The notes under the pieces: generated by a model
What the model was told of the DNA's origin: nothing
What the model saw: the letters and a program-made list of their open reading frames with translations, nothing else
Databases searched by the model: none
Shown here: in pieces, positions 24,091 through 33,975 of the stretch
Position numbering within the stretch: position 1 is the stretch's first letter
Layout: every line of letters begins with the position of its first letter
Assembly (NCBI RefSeq): GCF_002266435.3
Contig: NZ_CP029426.2
Location: 3,068,001 to 3,132,000, forward strand
DNA: 64,000 nucleotides
Source of the DNA: Bradyrhizobium amphicarpaeae
GTDB lineage: Bacteria; Pseudomonadota; Alphaproteobacteria; Rhizobiales; Xanthobacteraceae
Direction of reading: 5' to 3'
Program-made: the position numbers and the translations under genes

Positions 24091-25386
24091 CTAGGTCGAG
24101 GCCGCCGCTGGCTGTAGCTTCGGTTGCCGCGCGAGCGCCAGCACGATCAGCGCGGCGAACACGCAGAGCGCACCGGCGATGAAGAACGCGGGCAGGTAGC
24201 TCTGGAGAAGCGTGCGCGAGAGACCGGCGCCGAACGCCGCGGTGCCGGCGCCGAGCTGATGGCCGGCAAAGATCCAGCCGAACACCAGATTGGCGCGTTC
24301 GGGCCCGAACTTTTGCGCGGTGAGCCGCACCGTCGGCGGCACCGTCGCGATCCAGTCGAGCCCGTAGAACATCGCGAAGATCGAGAGGCCATAAAATGAG
24401 AAATCGCTGAAGGGCAGGAAGATCAGCGAGAGCCCGCGCAGGCCGTAGTACCAGAACAGCAGATAGCGGTTGTCGTAACGGTCCGACAGCCAGCCCGACA
24501 TGATGGTGCCGAAGAAGTCGAAGATGCCCATCGCCGCGAGCAGGCTGGCGGCCTGCACCTGCGGGATACCGAAATCGAGGCACATCGGAATCAGGTGCAC
24601 CTGGACGAGACCGTTGGTGGAAGCGCCGCAGACGAAGAAGGTCGCGAACAGGATCCAGAACGCGCGCGACTTCGACGCATCGCGCAGCGTTCCGAGCGCC
24701 ACACCGGTGATCGAGCCGTGGCTCACGGGCGGAGCGGGCAGGGGCTCGGTGCCCTCGTCGCCGAACGGGCGCAGGCCGACATCGCTCGGACGGTCGCGCA
24801 TGACGAGGAGGACGCCCAGTGCCGAAACGCCAAGCGCGATGCAGACGAAGCCGAGCGCCAGCCGCCAGCCGTAGCGCTCGGTGAGGCTCGCGAGCAGCGG
24901 CAGGAACACGAGCTGGCCGGTGGCGACGCTCGCGGTCAAAATGCCGACGACGAGACCGCGCCGCGCGGCGAACCAGCGCGTGGCAATCGTGGCGCCCAGC
25001 ACCAGCGCGGTCATGCCGGTGCCGATGCCGATCACGACGCCCCAGAGTGCGACGAGTTGCCAGACCTGAGTCATGCCGAGCGAGGCGAGCAACGCCGAGA
25101 CGACGATAAGCTGGGCCAGTAACGTGACGTTGCGCAGGCCGTAGCGGTTGAGCAGGGCGGCCGCGAACGGCGCCATCAGGCCGAACAGGATGAAGCGGAT
25201 CGACAGCGCCGAAGAGATCTCCGCCGTGCTCCAGCCGAACTCCTTCTGCAGGGGAATGATGAACACGCCGGGCGCGCCGACCGTGCCCGCGCTGATCAGC
25301 GCGGTGAGGAAGGTGACGCCGACCATCACCCAGCCATAGTGGATATTGCGGCGGGACAAAGCTGCCGCGAGCCAGTTCGAGATCAT
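24091..25386 (-). CDS. MFS transporter
   Basis: A 431-residue carrier with about 12 hydrophobic helices, starting after 'RRNIHYGWVMVGVTFLTALISAG'. The inter-helix 2-3 loop reads 'AALLNRYGLRNVTLLAQ' and the central loop lies near residue 210-230. It resembles the monocarboxylate-type (OFA-like) group of the major facilitator superfamily. Its ligand is unknown and it appears to be monocistronic, with a 111-base gap to the thiolase gene upstream. Confidence 0.88.
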   Translation of the reverse strand: MISNWLAAALSRRNIHYGWVMVGVTFLTALISAGTVGAPGVFIIPLQKEFGWSTAEISSALSIRFILFGLMAPFAAALLNRYGLRNVTLLAQLIVVSALLASLGMTQVWQLVALWGVVIGIGTGMTALVLGATIATRWFAARRGLVVGILTASVATGQLVFLPLLASLTERYGWRLALGFVCIALGVSALGVLLVMRDRPSDVGLRPFGDEGTEPLPAPPVSHGSITGVALGTLRDASKSRAFWILFATFFVCGASTNGLVQVHLIPMCLDFGIPQVQAASLLAAMGIFDFFGTIMSGWLSDRYDNRYLLFWYYGLRGLSLIFLPFSDFSFYGLSIFAMFYGLDWIATVPPTVRLTAQKFGPERANLVFGWIFAGHQLGAGTAAFGAGLSRTLLQSYLPAFFIAGALCVFAALIVLALARQPKLQPAAAST

Positions 25387-25497
25387 TGGGCCTCAATGTG
25401 GGTTGGCGGGCCCCGAGGGTCCCACGTCATCGTTGCAGTCTGGCACGACCAAGGAAAGTCTGAAATGACAGACTTCCCTCTATTACGGACAAGGCGT

Positions 25498-26694
25498 TCA
25501 GCGCACCAGCCGCTCCACCGCGATCGCCGTGGCTTCGCCGCCGCCGATGCAGAGCGCGGCAATGCCGCGTTTGAGGTTGTTCGCCTCGAGCGCATGCAGC
25601 AGCGTCACGATCAGCCGCGCGCCGGTGGCGCCGATGGGATGGCCGAGCGCGCAAGCGCCGCCATTGATGTTTAGCTTGTCACGGGGAATGCCGAGGTCAC
25701 GCTGCGCCGCCATTGCGACCACGGCAAACGCCTCGTTGATCTCGAACAGGTCGACGTCGGAGGCGGTCCAGCCGACCTTGTCGCGCAGCTTGCGGATCGC
25801 CGGGATCGGCGCCGTGGTGAACCATTGCGGCTCCTGGCTGTGAGTGGCGTGACCCTTGATCTCGGCGAGAACGGGCAGGCCGTCCCGATCGGCGAGCGAG
25901 CGCTTCGTCAGCACCAGCGCGGCCGCGCCGTCGGCATTGGCGGAAGAGGCGGCCGGCGTGATGGTGCCGTTGGCGCGGAATGCCGGCTTGAGGCCGGGGA
26001 TCTTGGCCGGATCGACCTTCAGCGGATGCTCGTCATTGGCGACGATGCGAGGACCTGCCTTTTCCGCGAGCGTGATCGGCGCAATCTCGGCCTTGAACGC
26101 GCCGCCCTCGACCGCCTTGCGCGCGCGGCTCAGCGTCTCCATGGCGTAGGCGTCCTGGTCCTTGCGGGTGAACTGGTAACTCTCCGCGGTGGCCTCGCCG
26201 AAATCGCCCATGGAACGGCCGGTCTCGTAAGCGTCCTCGAGGCCGTCCATCATCATGTGGTCGATGATGCGGTCGTGACCGACGCGATAGCCGCCGCGTG
26301 CCTTGGCCAGCAGGTAGGGCGCGTTGCTCATGCTCTCCATGCCGCCGGACACGACGATGTCGGCCGAGCCGGCTCGGATGATGTCGTGCGCCAGCATGGT
26401 CGCCTTCATCCCGGAGCCACAGACCTTGTTGACGGTTGTCGCGCCGGTGGCGTCGGGCAGACCCGCTGCGCGCGCCGCCTGCCGCGCCGGCGCCTGGCCT
26501 TGTCCTGCCGGCAGCACGCAGCCCATGAAGACCTCGTCGACCTTCTCCGGCGCCAGCCTCGCGCGCTCCAGCGCAGCGCCGATCACGTGCGATCCGAGCT
26601 TGTGCGCGGGGAGCGGCGACAACTCGCCCATGAAGCGGCCGAGCGGGGTGCGGGCGGCGGAGACGATGACGACGGGATCGGCGGCTTCGGCCAT
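25498..26694 (-). CDS. Acetyl-CoA C-acyltransferase (biosynthetic/degradative thiolase)
   Basis: A 398-residue classical thiolase. All three catalytic elements are present: Cys in 'NKVCGSGMKATMLAHD' near residue 92, His in 'GGACALGHPIGATGAR' and the second Cys in 'AALCIGGGEATAIAVE' near the C-terminus. It condenses or cleaves acetoacetyl- or 3-oxoacyl-CoA. AGGAAA about eight bases before the ATG at 26694 sets the start; the frame is open further upstream through the palindromic operator, which argues against the longer form. It lies downstream of the enoyl-CoA hydratase on the same strand, about 130 bases away. Confidence 0.93.
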   Translation of the reverse strand: MAEAADPVVIVSAARTPLGRFMGELSPLPAHKLGSHVIGAALERARLAPEKVDEVFMGCVLPAGQGQAPARQAARAAGLPDATGATTVNKVCGSGMKATMLAHDIIRAGSADIVVSGGMESMSNAPYLLAKARGGYRVGHDRIIDHMMMDGLEDAYETGRSMGDFGEATAESYQFTRKDQDAYAMETLSRARKAVEGGAFKAEIAPITLAEKAGPRIVANDEHPLKVDPAKIPGLKPAFRANGTITPAASSANADGAAALVLTKRSLADRDGLPVLAEIKGHATHSQEPQWFTTAPIPAIRKLRDKVGWTASDVDLFEINEAFAVVAMAAQRDLGIPRDKLNINGGACALGHPIGATGARLIVTLLHALEANNLKRGIAALCIGGGEATAIAVERLVR

Positions 26695-26730
26695 GACGGG
26701 TTTCCTGGCGATGACGGATAGGATTATGGT

Positions 26731-26742
26731 CATCATATGATG
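26731..26742. promoter_or_regulatory. Palindrome CATCATATGATG upstream of thiolase
   Basis: A perfect 12-base palindrome 37 bases upstream of the thiolase start, in a short AT-rich stretch (ATTATGGTCATCATATGATG). The same half-site, CATCAT/ATGATG, recurs in a perfect inverted repeat in front of the thioesterase gene at 27721. Probably the operator of a common repressor, most simply the TetR-family protein at 28348. Confidence 0.45.
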
Positions 26743-26824
26743 CGGCGCAAAAAATGCAACCGCGGCTGGGATGAGAAATTGTCGTGGGTGGGATGACAAT
26801 TGCTCGTTCGATTGGAGGAGGCGC

Positions 26825-27595
26825 CTACCGCTTCCGGTTCACGAACGCGCCCATCAGCCGCGTCGGCTCGTCCGTCAGGAACGACTCGCCGAACACTTTC
26901 ACGCTCAGATTCACCGACTCCGTCAGCGGCAGTTCCTCCCACTGCCGCAGCAGCGCCTTCTGCGAGCGCAAGGCTTCGGGGCCGCATTCCAGCAGCGCGC
27001 TGATAAGGTGCTCGACCGCGGCATCGAGCTCGCCCGCGGGGGCGACCTTGTCCACCAGTCCCCAGGCCAGCGCCGTCGGCGCGTCGATGTTCTCGGCGGT
27101 CATCACCAACCAGCGCGCGCGGGCCCAGCCGATCAGGCGCGGTAGCAGCGCGGCGTGGATAACCGAGGGGATGCCGACGCGCACCTCCGGCATGCCGAAA
27201 TGCGCGTCATGCGCGGCGACGCGAAAATCGCAAGCCGCGGCCACTTCGAGCCCGCCGCCGAGGCACCAGCCCGGCATGCGCGCGATCATGGGGGCCGGGA
27301 ACTGGCGCACGGCTTCGCAGAGATCGCGCAGGCGGCTGATGAAGACTTCGGCGGATCGCTGGTCGAGCCTGGCCATCTCCTTGATGTCGGCGCCGCCGAT
27401 CATGCTCTTCTCGCTTTGGCCGCGTAGCACAACGACGCGGATGCTGCGGTCGGATGCAAGTTGCTGCAGGCCTTCGCGCACCGCGTCGGTCACCGGCGAG
27501 CCGAGAATGTTGAGCGGGCCCGCGTTGCAGATCGCGAGATGAACGACACCGCGCGCGTCGCGCGTCACGCCGCAGTGGGGGTTGAGCATTTCCAT
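26825..27595 (-). CDS. Enoyl-CoA hydratase/isomerase family protein
   Basis: A 256-residue crotonase-fold protein. The oxyanion-hole segments are 'MIGGADIKEMARL' (about residues 65-77) and 'GWCLGGGLEVAAACDFRVAA' (about 105-124), and a glutamate sits in the catalytic position of 'GMPEVRVGIP'. Hydration of a 2-enoyl-CoA is the usual reaction. Two ATGs (27595 and 27589) are possible and neither has a strong ribosome site. It is followed by the thiolase gene, together two steps of beta-oxidation. Confidence 0.88.
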   Translation of the reverse strand: MEMLNPHCGVTRDARGVVHLAICNAGPLNILGSPVTDAVREGLQQLASDRSIRVVVLRGQSEKSMIGGADIKEMARLDQRSAEVFISRLRDLCEAVRQFPAPMIARMPGWCLGGGLEVAAACDFRVAAHDAHFGMPEVRVGIPSVIHAALLPRLIGWARARWLVMTAENIDAPTALAWGLVDKVAPAGELDAAVEHLISALLECGPEALRSQKALLRQWEELPLTESVNLSVKVFGESFLTDEPTRLMGAFVNRKR

Positions 27596-27720
27596 CTTGG
27601 CATCTCGAAGGTTTCGTGGACCGGCGCGAGGCGCGCGGGTCGGTGCCACTTCCGGGCCGAAACGGCCTTGTTGTCAAGCGGGTGGGGGTGCGAGTTGCAA
27701 GTGCGAAGTCCGTGGCATAG

Positions 27721-27736
27721 TATGATGAACATCATA
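27721..27736. promoter_or_regulatory. Inverted repeat TATGATG-AA-CATCATA before the thioesterase gene
   Basis: A perfect 7-2-7 inverted repeat 14 bases ahead of the thioesterase start, next to the ribosome site AAAGAGG. It lies in the 154-base gap between divergent genes (enoyl-CoA hydratase on minus, thioesterase on plus), so one bound repressor could block both. Half-sites match the palindrome at 26731. Confidence 0.55.
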
Positions 27737-27749
27737 TAAAAGAGGTCCC

Positions 27750-28283
27750 ATGACTGAACCCGATCAACTCGATCTGTTTGCGCCCGCACAGCGGCGTGAG
27801 CGCGTGGTGGACTGGCAGGTGCCGGCGCCGGTCGCGAAAGTGGCGATGGTTCTGTCGGGCATGGACGCGATGCTGGGCATTCGCGACGGCCGGCTGCCGC
27901 CGCCGCCTTTTGCGAAACTGATCGGCTTCACCATGGCCGTCGTCGAGCCGGGCCGGATCGTCATGGAGCTGGAGCCGCGCGAGGATCTCGAAAATACCAT
28001 CGGCCTCCTGCACGGGGCGACGGCGGCGGCACTGATCGACACCGCGATGGGATGCGCGATCTCGACCCGGTTGGAAGCGGGGCAGAGCTCTGTGACGCTC
28101 GACCTGAAGATGACCTTCCTGCGTCCGCTCTCGGTTCGCTCAGGCGTGATTTCGGCCGAAGGCAAGGTGATCAAGCTCGGACGGCAGACCAGCTATACCG
28201 AAGGCTTCGTCCGGGACGGCAAGGGAGGCCTTGCGGTGCATGCAACTGCAACGTTTTCCATGATCGGAAGCAACTTAACTTGA
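27750..28283 (+). CDS. PaaI-family acyl-CoA thioesterase (hotdog fold)
   Basis: A 177-residue single-hotdog thioesterase. 'NTIGLLHGATAAALIDTAMGCAI' (about residues 86-108) is the PaaI-type core: the HG..A.L.D helix carries the catalytic Asp. 'LKMTFLRPLSVRSGVISAEGKVIK' is the following strand pair. It hydrolyses acyl- or aryl-CoAs, often to release trapped CoA. The 27-residue N-terminal extension (PDQLDLFAPAQRRE...) is longer than usual. Start supported by AAGAGG. The TetR gene follows 64 bases later. Confidence 0.87.
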   Translation: MTEPDQLDLFAPAQRRERVVDWQVPAPVAKVAMVLSGMDAMLGIRDGRLPPPPFAKLIGFTMAVVEPGRIVMELEPREDLENTIGLLHGATAAALIDTAMGCAISTRLEAGQSSVTLDLKMTFLRPLSVRSGVISAEGKVIKLGRQTSYTEGFVRDGKGGLAVHATATFSMIGSNLT

Positions 28284-28347
28284 ATTAATGCACCGATTTC
28301 GTCATTTGCGTGTTATGAGATGACCCACGACATCCAATGAGAGCTGC

Positions 28348-28965
28348 ATGCGCTACTCCCGGGAACACAAGCAGGAAACCCACGATCGCATCGTGAAGAA
28401 GGCCTCCGTGCGGCTGCGCGAGAAGGGGGCCCATGGTATCGGCGTCGCCGACCTCATGAAGGAGGCCGGGCTGACCCATGGCGGCTTCTACGCGCATTTC
28501 GATTCCCGCGAGGCGCTGGTGATCGAGGCGTTCGGTTATGCGATGGACCGCTCGATGGAGCACTGGCGCAAGCTCACCGACGAGGTCTCGCCGGACAAGC
28601 GGCTGGCGATGATCGCTGACGCCTACCTGTCGACACTGCATCGCGACAATCCCGGCCATGGCTGCTCGATTCCCGCGCTCGGTGCCGAGATCGCCCGCGA
28701 AAGCCCGAAGGCGCGAAAGGCATTTGCCGGCAAGCTCGACGAGATGATCGAGCAGCTGGCGGACAACATCCCGAACGTGCCGCGCAAGTCCGCGCGCAAG
28801 CAGGCGGTTGCGACGTTGGCGACGATGGCCGGCACCATGCTGCTGGCGCGCATCGCCGGGTCGAGCGAGCTCTCGGACGAGGTGTTGAAGGTGGGCCGGG
28901 ACAGTGCGCTGGAGTCTTCGAAGCGCGAGCCGAAGGCGGCGGCAGTGAAGAAGACGAAGACCTAG
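28348..28965 (+). CDS. TetR-family transcriptional regulator
   Basis: A 205-residue repressor. The helix-turn-helix occupies about residues 8-54 ('ETHDRIVKKASVRLREKGAHGIGVADLMKEAGLTHGGFYAHFDSREAL'-like sequence, here split for length), with the recognition helix 'LTHGGFYAHF'. The C-terminal ligand domain has 'LSTLHRDNPGHGCSIPALGAE', typical of TetR members that respond to acyl or aromatic compounds or quaternary drugs. It is next to the thioesterase and the palindromes, so it probably regulates this CoA gene group. The ligand is unknown. Confidence 0.88.
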   Translation: MRYSREHKQETHDRIVKKASVRLREKGAHGIGVADLMKEAGLTHGGFYAHFDSREALVIEAFGYAMDRSMEHWRKLTDEVSPDKRLAMIADAYLSTLHRDNPGHGCSIPALGAEIARESPKARKAFAGKLDEMIEQLADNIPNVPRKSARKQAVATLATMAGTMLLARIAGSSELSDEVLKVGRDSALESSKREPKAAAVKKTKT

Positions 28966-29111
28966 GCGAGATGCCGTAGGGGTGGGCAAAGGCGCGTCAG
29001 CGCCGTGCCCACGATCTCTCCTCGGTCGCGAAAAATGCGTGGGCACGCTTCCGCCTTCGCTCTTTGAGCTACGACGGACAAGTCGCTTTGCTCACGCCAC
29101 AGGAGCGCCGT

Positions 29112-30020
29112 TTACCGCCCCGCAAACAACGCCCGTTCGCGCTCGACGATCTCGCCGATGTAATCCGCTACCGCGCGTATCCGCGCCAGATCCTTGCTGT
29201 CGGCGTGCATCAGCATCCAGAATGTCCGCGTGATCGAGATCTCCTCGGGCAGCACCGGAACGAGTTGCGGATAATCGCTCGCCATGAAATGGGGCAGCAC
29301 CGCGATGCCGAAGCCCGACAGCGTGGCGTTGAGCTGCGCGATCAGATTGGCGCTGCGGAAGCGCGCGGAGATCCGCGGCGACACCTGCGGCAGATAATCG
29401 AGCTCCGGCGTGAACAGGAGTTCCTCGATGTAGCCGACGAAGCGGTGCTGCGGCAGGTCCTGCCGCGAGGCGATTTTCGGGAAGCGGTCCAGGTAAATGG
29501 GGGCGGCATAGAGGCCTAGGCGGTAGTCGAGCAGCTTGCGACCGACGATGCGGCCTTCCTTCGGCATCGTCAGGCTGATGGCGATATCGGCCTCGCGCTT
29601 GGAGAGACTGAACAGCCGCGCGGTTGCCACAAGTTGCAGATCGAGATCGGGATACCGGTCGGCGAAGGGGGCCAGCCGCGGCGCCAGGAAGGCGGTGCCG
29701 AACCCGTCAGGCGCGCCGATCCGCACCGTGCCGGTCAGCCGCGCCACCGAGCCGCCGACCTGTTCCTGGTTGGCGACGATGGTCGATTCCATCGCTTCCG
29801 CGCTGTCGGCGACGCGCTGGCCGGCCTCGGTGAGGAGGTAGCCGGTCTTGCGCCGGTCGAACAGCTTGGCCGAAAGGTGCTTCTCCAGCCGGTCGACGCG
29901 GCGGATCACCGTGGCGTGGTCCACGCCGAGCTGTTTTGCCGCAGCCGAAACCGAGCCGCCCCGGACGATGGCCAGCACAAAGCGAAAGTCGTCCCAGTCG
30001 ATGCTACCTTGATCCAGCAT
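29112..30020 (-). CDS. LysR-family transcriptional regulator
   Basis: A 302-residue regulator. The N-terminal winged helix is residues about 6-64 ('DWDDFRFVLAIVRGGSVSAAAKQLG' then 'VDHATVIRRVDRLEKHL'), the rest is a periplasmic-binding-like effector domain. It is divergent from the valine-degradation operon with 101 bases between the starts, the usual arrangement for a LysR activator of the neighbour. A perfect inverted repeat at 30055 lies in that gap. The ATG at 30020 gives the standard N-terminus; one at 30041 is also in frame. Confidence 0.88.
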   Translation of the reverse strand: MLDQGSIDWDDFRFVLAIVRGGSVSAAAKQLGVDHATVIRRVDRLEKHLSAKLFDRRKTGYLLTEAGQRVADSAEAMESTIVANQEQVGGSVARLTGTVRIGAPDGFGTAFLAPRLAPFADRYPDLDLQLVATARLFSLSKREADIAISLTMPKEGRIVGRKLLDYRLGLYAAPIYLDRFPKIASRQDLPQHRFVGYIEELLFTPELDYLPQVSPRISARFRSANLIAQLNATLSGFGIAVLPHFMASDYPQLVPVLPEEISITRTFWMLMHADSKDLARIRAVADYIGEIVERERALFAGR

Positions 30021-30054
30021 TTTCGCACATCTATGGTGCATTATCTCAGACTTG

Positions 30055-30083
30055 AATCCTATAAAATGCAGGTCGATAGGATT
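30055..30083. promoter_or_regulatory. 8-13-8 inverted repeat in the lysR-mmsA gap
   Basis: AATCCTAT at 30055-30062 and ATAGGATT at 30076-30083 are exact reverse complements with 13 bases between. LysR-type sites are typically interrupted dyads in exactly such divergent promoters, and this dyad sits between the two starts, 39 bases ahead of mmsA. Probably the site of the LysR protein, although half-site T-N11-A geometry is not obvious. Confidence 0.5.
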
Positions 30084-30121
30084 TGTCAAAGCGTTCAAGC
30101 TCGGCCTCAAGGAGATCATTC

Positions 30122-31618
<1,497 letters not shown>

Positions 31619-31634
31619 GGCCGTAGCCCAGCCC

Positions 31635-31718
31635 GTCATTGCGAGCGCAGCGAAGCAATCCAGACTGCCAACGCGCAAAGACTCTGGATTGCTTCGTCGC
31701 TTCGCTCCTCGCAATGAC
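31635..31718. repeat. Extragenic repeat, 'GTCATTGCGAG...GCAATCCAG' type, copy 2
   Basis: GTCATTGCGAGCGCAGCGAAGC is mirrored by CGCTTCGCTCCTCGCAATGAC with inner arms GCAATCCAGAC / CTCTGGATTGC. It sits in the gap between mmsA and the next gene of the same pathway, so it is probably transcribed and folds. Confidence 0.85.
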
Positions 31719-31739
31719 GAGAACAAAGAGCAGGCACCT

Positions 31740-32885
31740 ATGCAATTCGCTCTGAACGAGGATCAGATCGCAGTTCGCGACATGGCGCTGGCGTTTGCGG
31801 CGGAAAAGATCGCGCCGCACGCGTTGCGCTGGGACGAGGAGAAGCATTTCCCCGTCGACGTGATGCGCGAGGCGGCGACGCTCGGCATGGGCGGCATCTA
31901 CATCCGCGACGATGTGGGCGGATCCGCGATGACGCGGTTTGATGCGGCGCTGATCTTCGAGGCGCTGGCGACGGGGTGCCCGACCACCTCGGCCTTCATT
32001 TCCATTCACAACATGGCGAGCTGGATGATCGATGCCTATGGCAGCGACGCCCAGCGCCAGACATGGCTGCCGAAGCTCTGCACCATGGAGCTGATCGCGA
32101 GCTATTGCCTGACCGAGCCGGGCGCCGGCTCGGACGCGGCTGCGCTGCGCACCCGCGCGGTGCGCGACGGCGACACTTACGTCCTCAACGGCCAGAAGCA
32201 GTTCATCTCGGGCGCCGGCGGCACTGATCTGCTGGTCGCAATGGTGCGCACCGGCGGCGATGGCCCTGGCGGTATCTCCACCCTCGTCATCGACGGCAAG
32301 ACTCCGGGCGTCAACTATGGCGCCAACGAGCGCAAGATGGGCTGGAACGCGCAGCCGACCCGCGCCGTGATGTTCGAGAACGCGCGCGTACCGGTAGCCA
32401 ATCGCCTCGGCGAGGAAGGCATCGGCTTCAAGATCGCGATGGCCGGTCTCGACGGCGGCCGCCTCAACATCACCGCTTGCTCGCTGGGTGGTGCGCAGAC
32501 CGCGCTCGACAAGGCGCGCGCCTACATGAAGGAGCGCAAGGCTTTCGGAAAGCGCCTCGACGAATTCCAGGCGTTGCAGTTCCGCCTCGCCGACATGGCG
32601 ATCGAGCTCGAGGCCGCGCGCACGTTCCTGTGGCGGGCGGCTGCGGCGCTGGACCGGAAAGACCCCGATGCCACCATGCTGTGCGCGATGGCCAAACGCT
32701 TCGGCACCGATGTCGGTTTCGAGGTCGCCAACCAGGCGCTGCAGCTCCACGGCGGCTACGGTTACCTCAGCGAATACGGCATCGAGAAGATCGTGCGCGA
32801 TCTGCGCGTGCACCAGATCCTCGAAGGCACCAATGAAATCATGCGGCTCATCGTGGCGCGCAAGCTGATCGAGGGCGCGCGATGA
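31740..32885 (+). CDS. Isobutyryl-CoA dehydrogenase (acyl-CoA dehydrogenase family)
   Basis: A 381-residue flavoenzyme. The N-terminal helices, the FAD/substrate motif 'SYCLTEPGAGSDAAAL' (about residues 119-134), and 'QALQLHGGYGYLSEYGIEKIVRD' near the C-terminus are canonical. The late 'LEGTNEIMR' carries the region of the catalytic glutamate in the short-branched group. It oxidises isobutyryl-CoA to methacrylyl-CoA with electron-transfer flavoprotein as acceptor. Assignment as isobutyryl- rather than another acyl-CoA dehydrogenase relies on the neighbours, which cover the other valine steps. It overlaps the next gene by four bases. Confidence 0.9.
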   Translation: MQFALNEDQIAVRDMALAFAAEKIAPHALRWDEEKHFPVDVMREAATLGMGGIYIRDDVGGSAMTRFDAALIFEALATGCPTTSAFISIHNMASWMIDAYGSDAQRQTWLPKLCTMELIASYCLTEPGAGSDAAALRTRAVRDGDTYVLNGQKQFISGAGGTDLLVAMVRTGGDGPGGISTLVIDGKTPGVNYGANERKMGWNAQPTRAVMFENARVPVANRLGEEGIGFKIAMAGLDGGRLNITACSLGGAQTALDKARAYMKERKAFGKRLDEFQALQFRLADMAIELEAARTFLWRAAAALDRKDPDATMLCAMAKRFGTDVGFEVANQALQLHGGYGYLSEYGIEKIVRDLRVHQILEGTNEIMRLIVARKLIEGAR

Positions 32886-33949
32886 GTTCGGTGGAAGAGG
32901 GCGATCTGGTCGCCCGCGTCGAGGGCGCGGCTGGCGTCATCAGGCTCAACCGTCCGAAGGCTATCAACGCCGTGACGCTGGAGATGTTTCGCGACATCGA
33001 CAAGGCGCTCGACCGCTTCGAGGCCGATCCCGCCGTCGCATTGATCGTGCTGGAAGGTGCCGGCGAGCGCGGCCTGTGTGCCGGCGGTGACATCCGTACG
33101 CTCTGGGAGAGCTCGAAGGCCAAAGGCGATCTCGGCAAGATCCTTTGGCGCGAGGAATACATCCTCAACGCCCGGATCAAGAAATTCCCGAAGCCGTATA
33201 TCGCGTTCATGGACGGTATCGTGATGGGCGGCGGTGTCGGGCTCTCAGCCCATGCCAGCCACCGCATCGTCACCGATCGCACCCGGCTCGCGATGCCCGA
33301 GGTCGGGCTCGGCTTCTTTCCGGATGTCGGGGGAACCTATCTGCTGTCGCGTTCGCCCGGCGAGGTCGGCACTTACTTCGGCCTGACCGGCCAGACCATG
33401 AACGGGCCCGACGCCATCCATGCGAAGTTCGCCGACTCCGTGGTGCAGGTGGCCAAATGGCCGGAGCTTCGCGAGGCGCTGACCAGGGTACGTCCAGGCG
33501 CAACTGCGGCCGAGGTCGGCAAGCTCATCAACGGCTTTGCGACCGGCGAGACCGCCGGGCCGGTGGCCGCGAAGGAGCCTGCTATCGACGCGTTGTTTGG
33601 CTTCGACCGCATGGAAGACATCTTTGCCGCACTGAAACGCGACGGCTCGGAGTTCGCGCTGGCGACCCTGAAGACGCTGAGCGAAAAATCGCCGCGCGGC
33701 ATGGTGGTGACGCTGAAGCTGCTGCGGCTCGCGCGAGAGGCGTCAAGCCTGGAGGAATGCCTGGTCCGCGAATATCGCGCCGCACTCGAAGTGTTCCGCA
33801 GCGACGATTTCCGCGAGGGCGTGCGCGCGGCCGTGATCGACAAGGATCGCAACCCGGTCTGGTCGCCGCCGCGGATCGAAGATGTGACGCCAGAGATGCT
33901 TGCGCCGTATCTCGCCGAGATCGGTGCCGACGAGCTGAAATTCAACTAA
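32882..33949 (+). CDS. 3-hydroxyisobutyryl-CoA hydrolase
   Basis: A 355-residue crotonase-fold protein with the hydrolase-type length. Signature parts are 'LCAGGDIRTLWESSK' (about residues 65-79), 'MDGIVMGGGVGLSAHASHRIVT' (110-131) and 'MPEVGLGFFPDVGGTYLL' with the conserved Glu/Asp pair. It removes CoA from 3-hydroxyisobutyryl-CoA; a separate enoyl-CoA hydratase is needed for the step before. ATGA overlap with the dehydrogenase gene indicates translational coupling. Confidence 0.9.
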   Translation: MSSVEEGDLVARVEGAAGVIRLNRPKAINAVTLEMFRDIDKALDRFEADPAVALIVLEGAGERGLCAGGDIRTLWESSKAKGDLGKILWREEYILNARIKKFPKPYIAFMDGIVMGGGVGLSAHASHRIVTDRTRLAMPEVGLGFFPDVGGTYLLSRSPGEVGTYFGLTGQTMNGPDAIHAKFADSVVQVAKWPELREALTRVRPGATAAEVGKLINGFATGETAGPVAAKEPAIDALFGFDRMEDIFAALKRDGSEFALATLKTLSEKSPRGMVVTLKLLRLAREASSLEECLVREYRAALEVFRSDDFREGVRAAVIDKDRNPVWSPPRIEDVTPEMLAPYLAEIGADELKFN

Positions 33950-33975
33950 CAACGATTGAAGCGGAGGAAACGACA

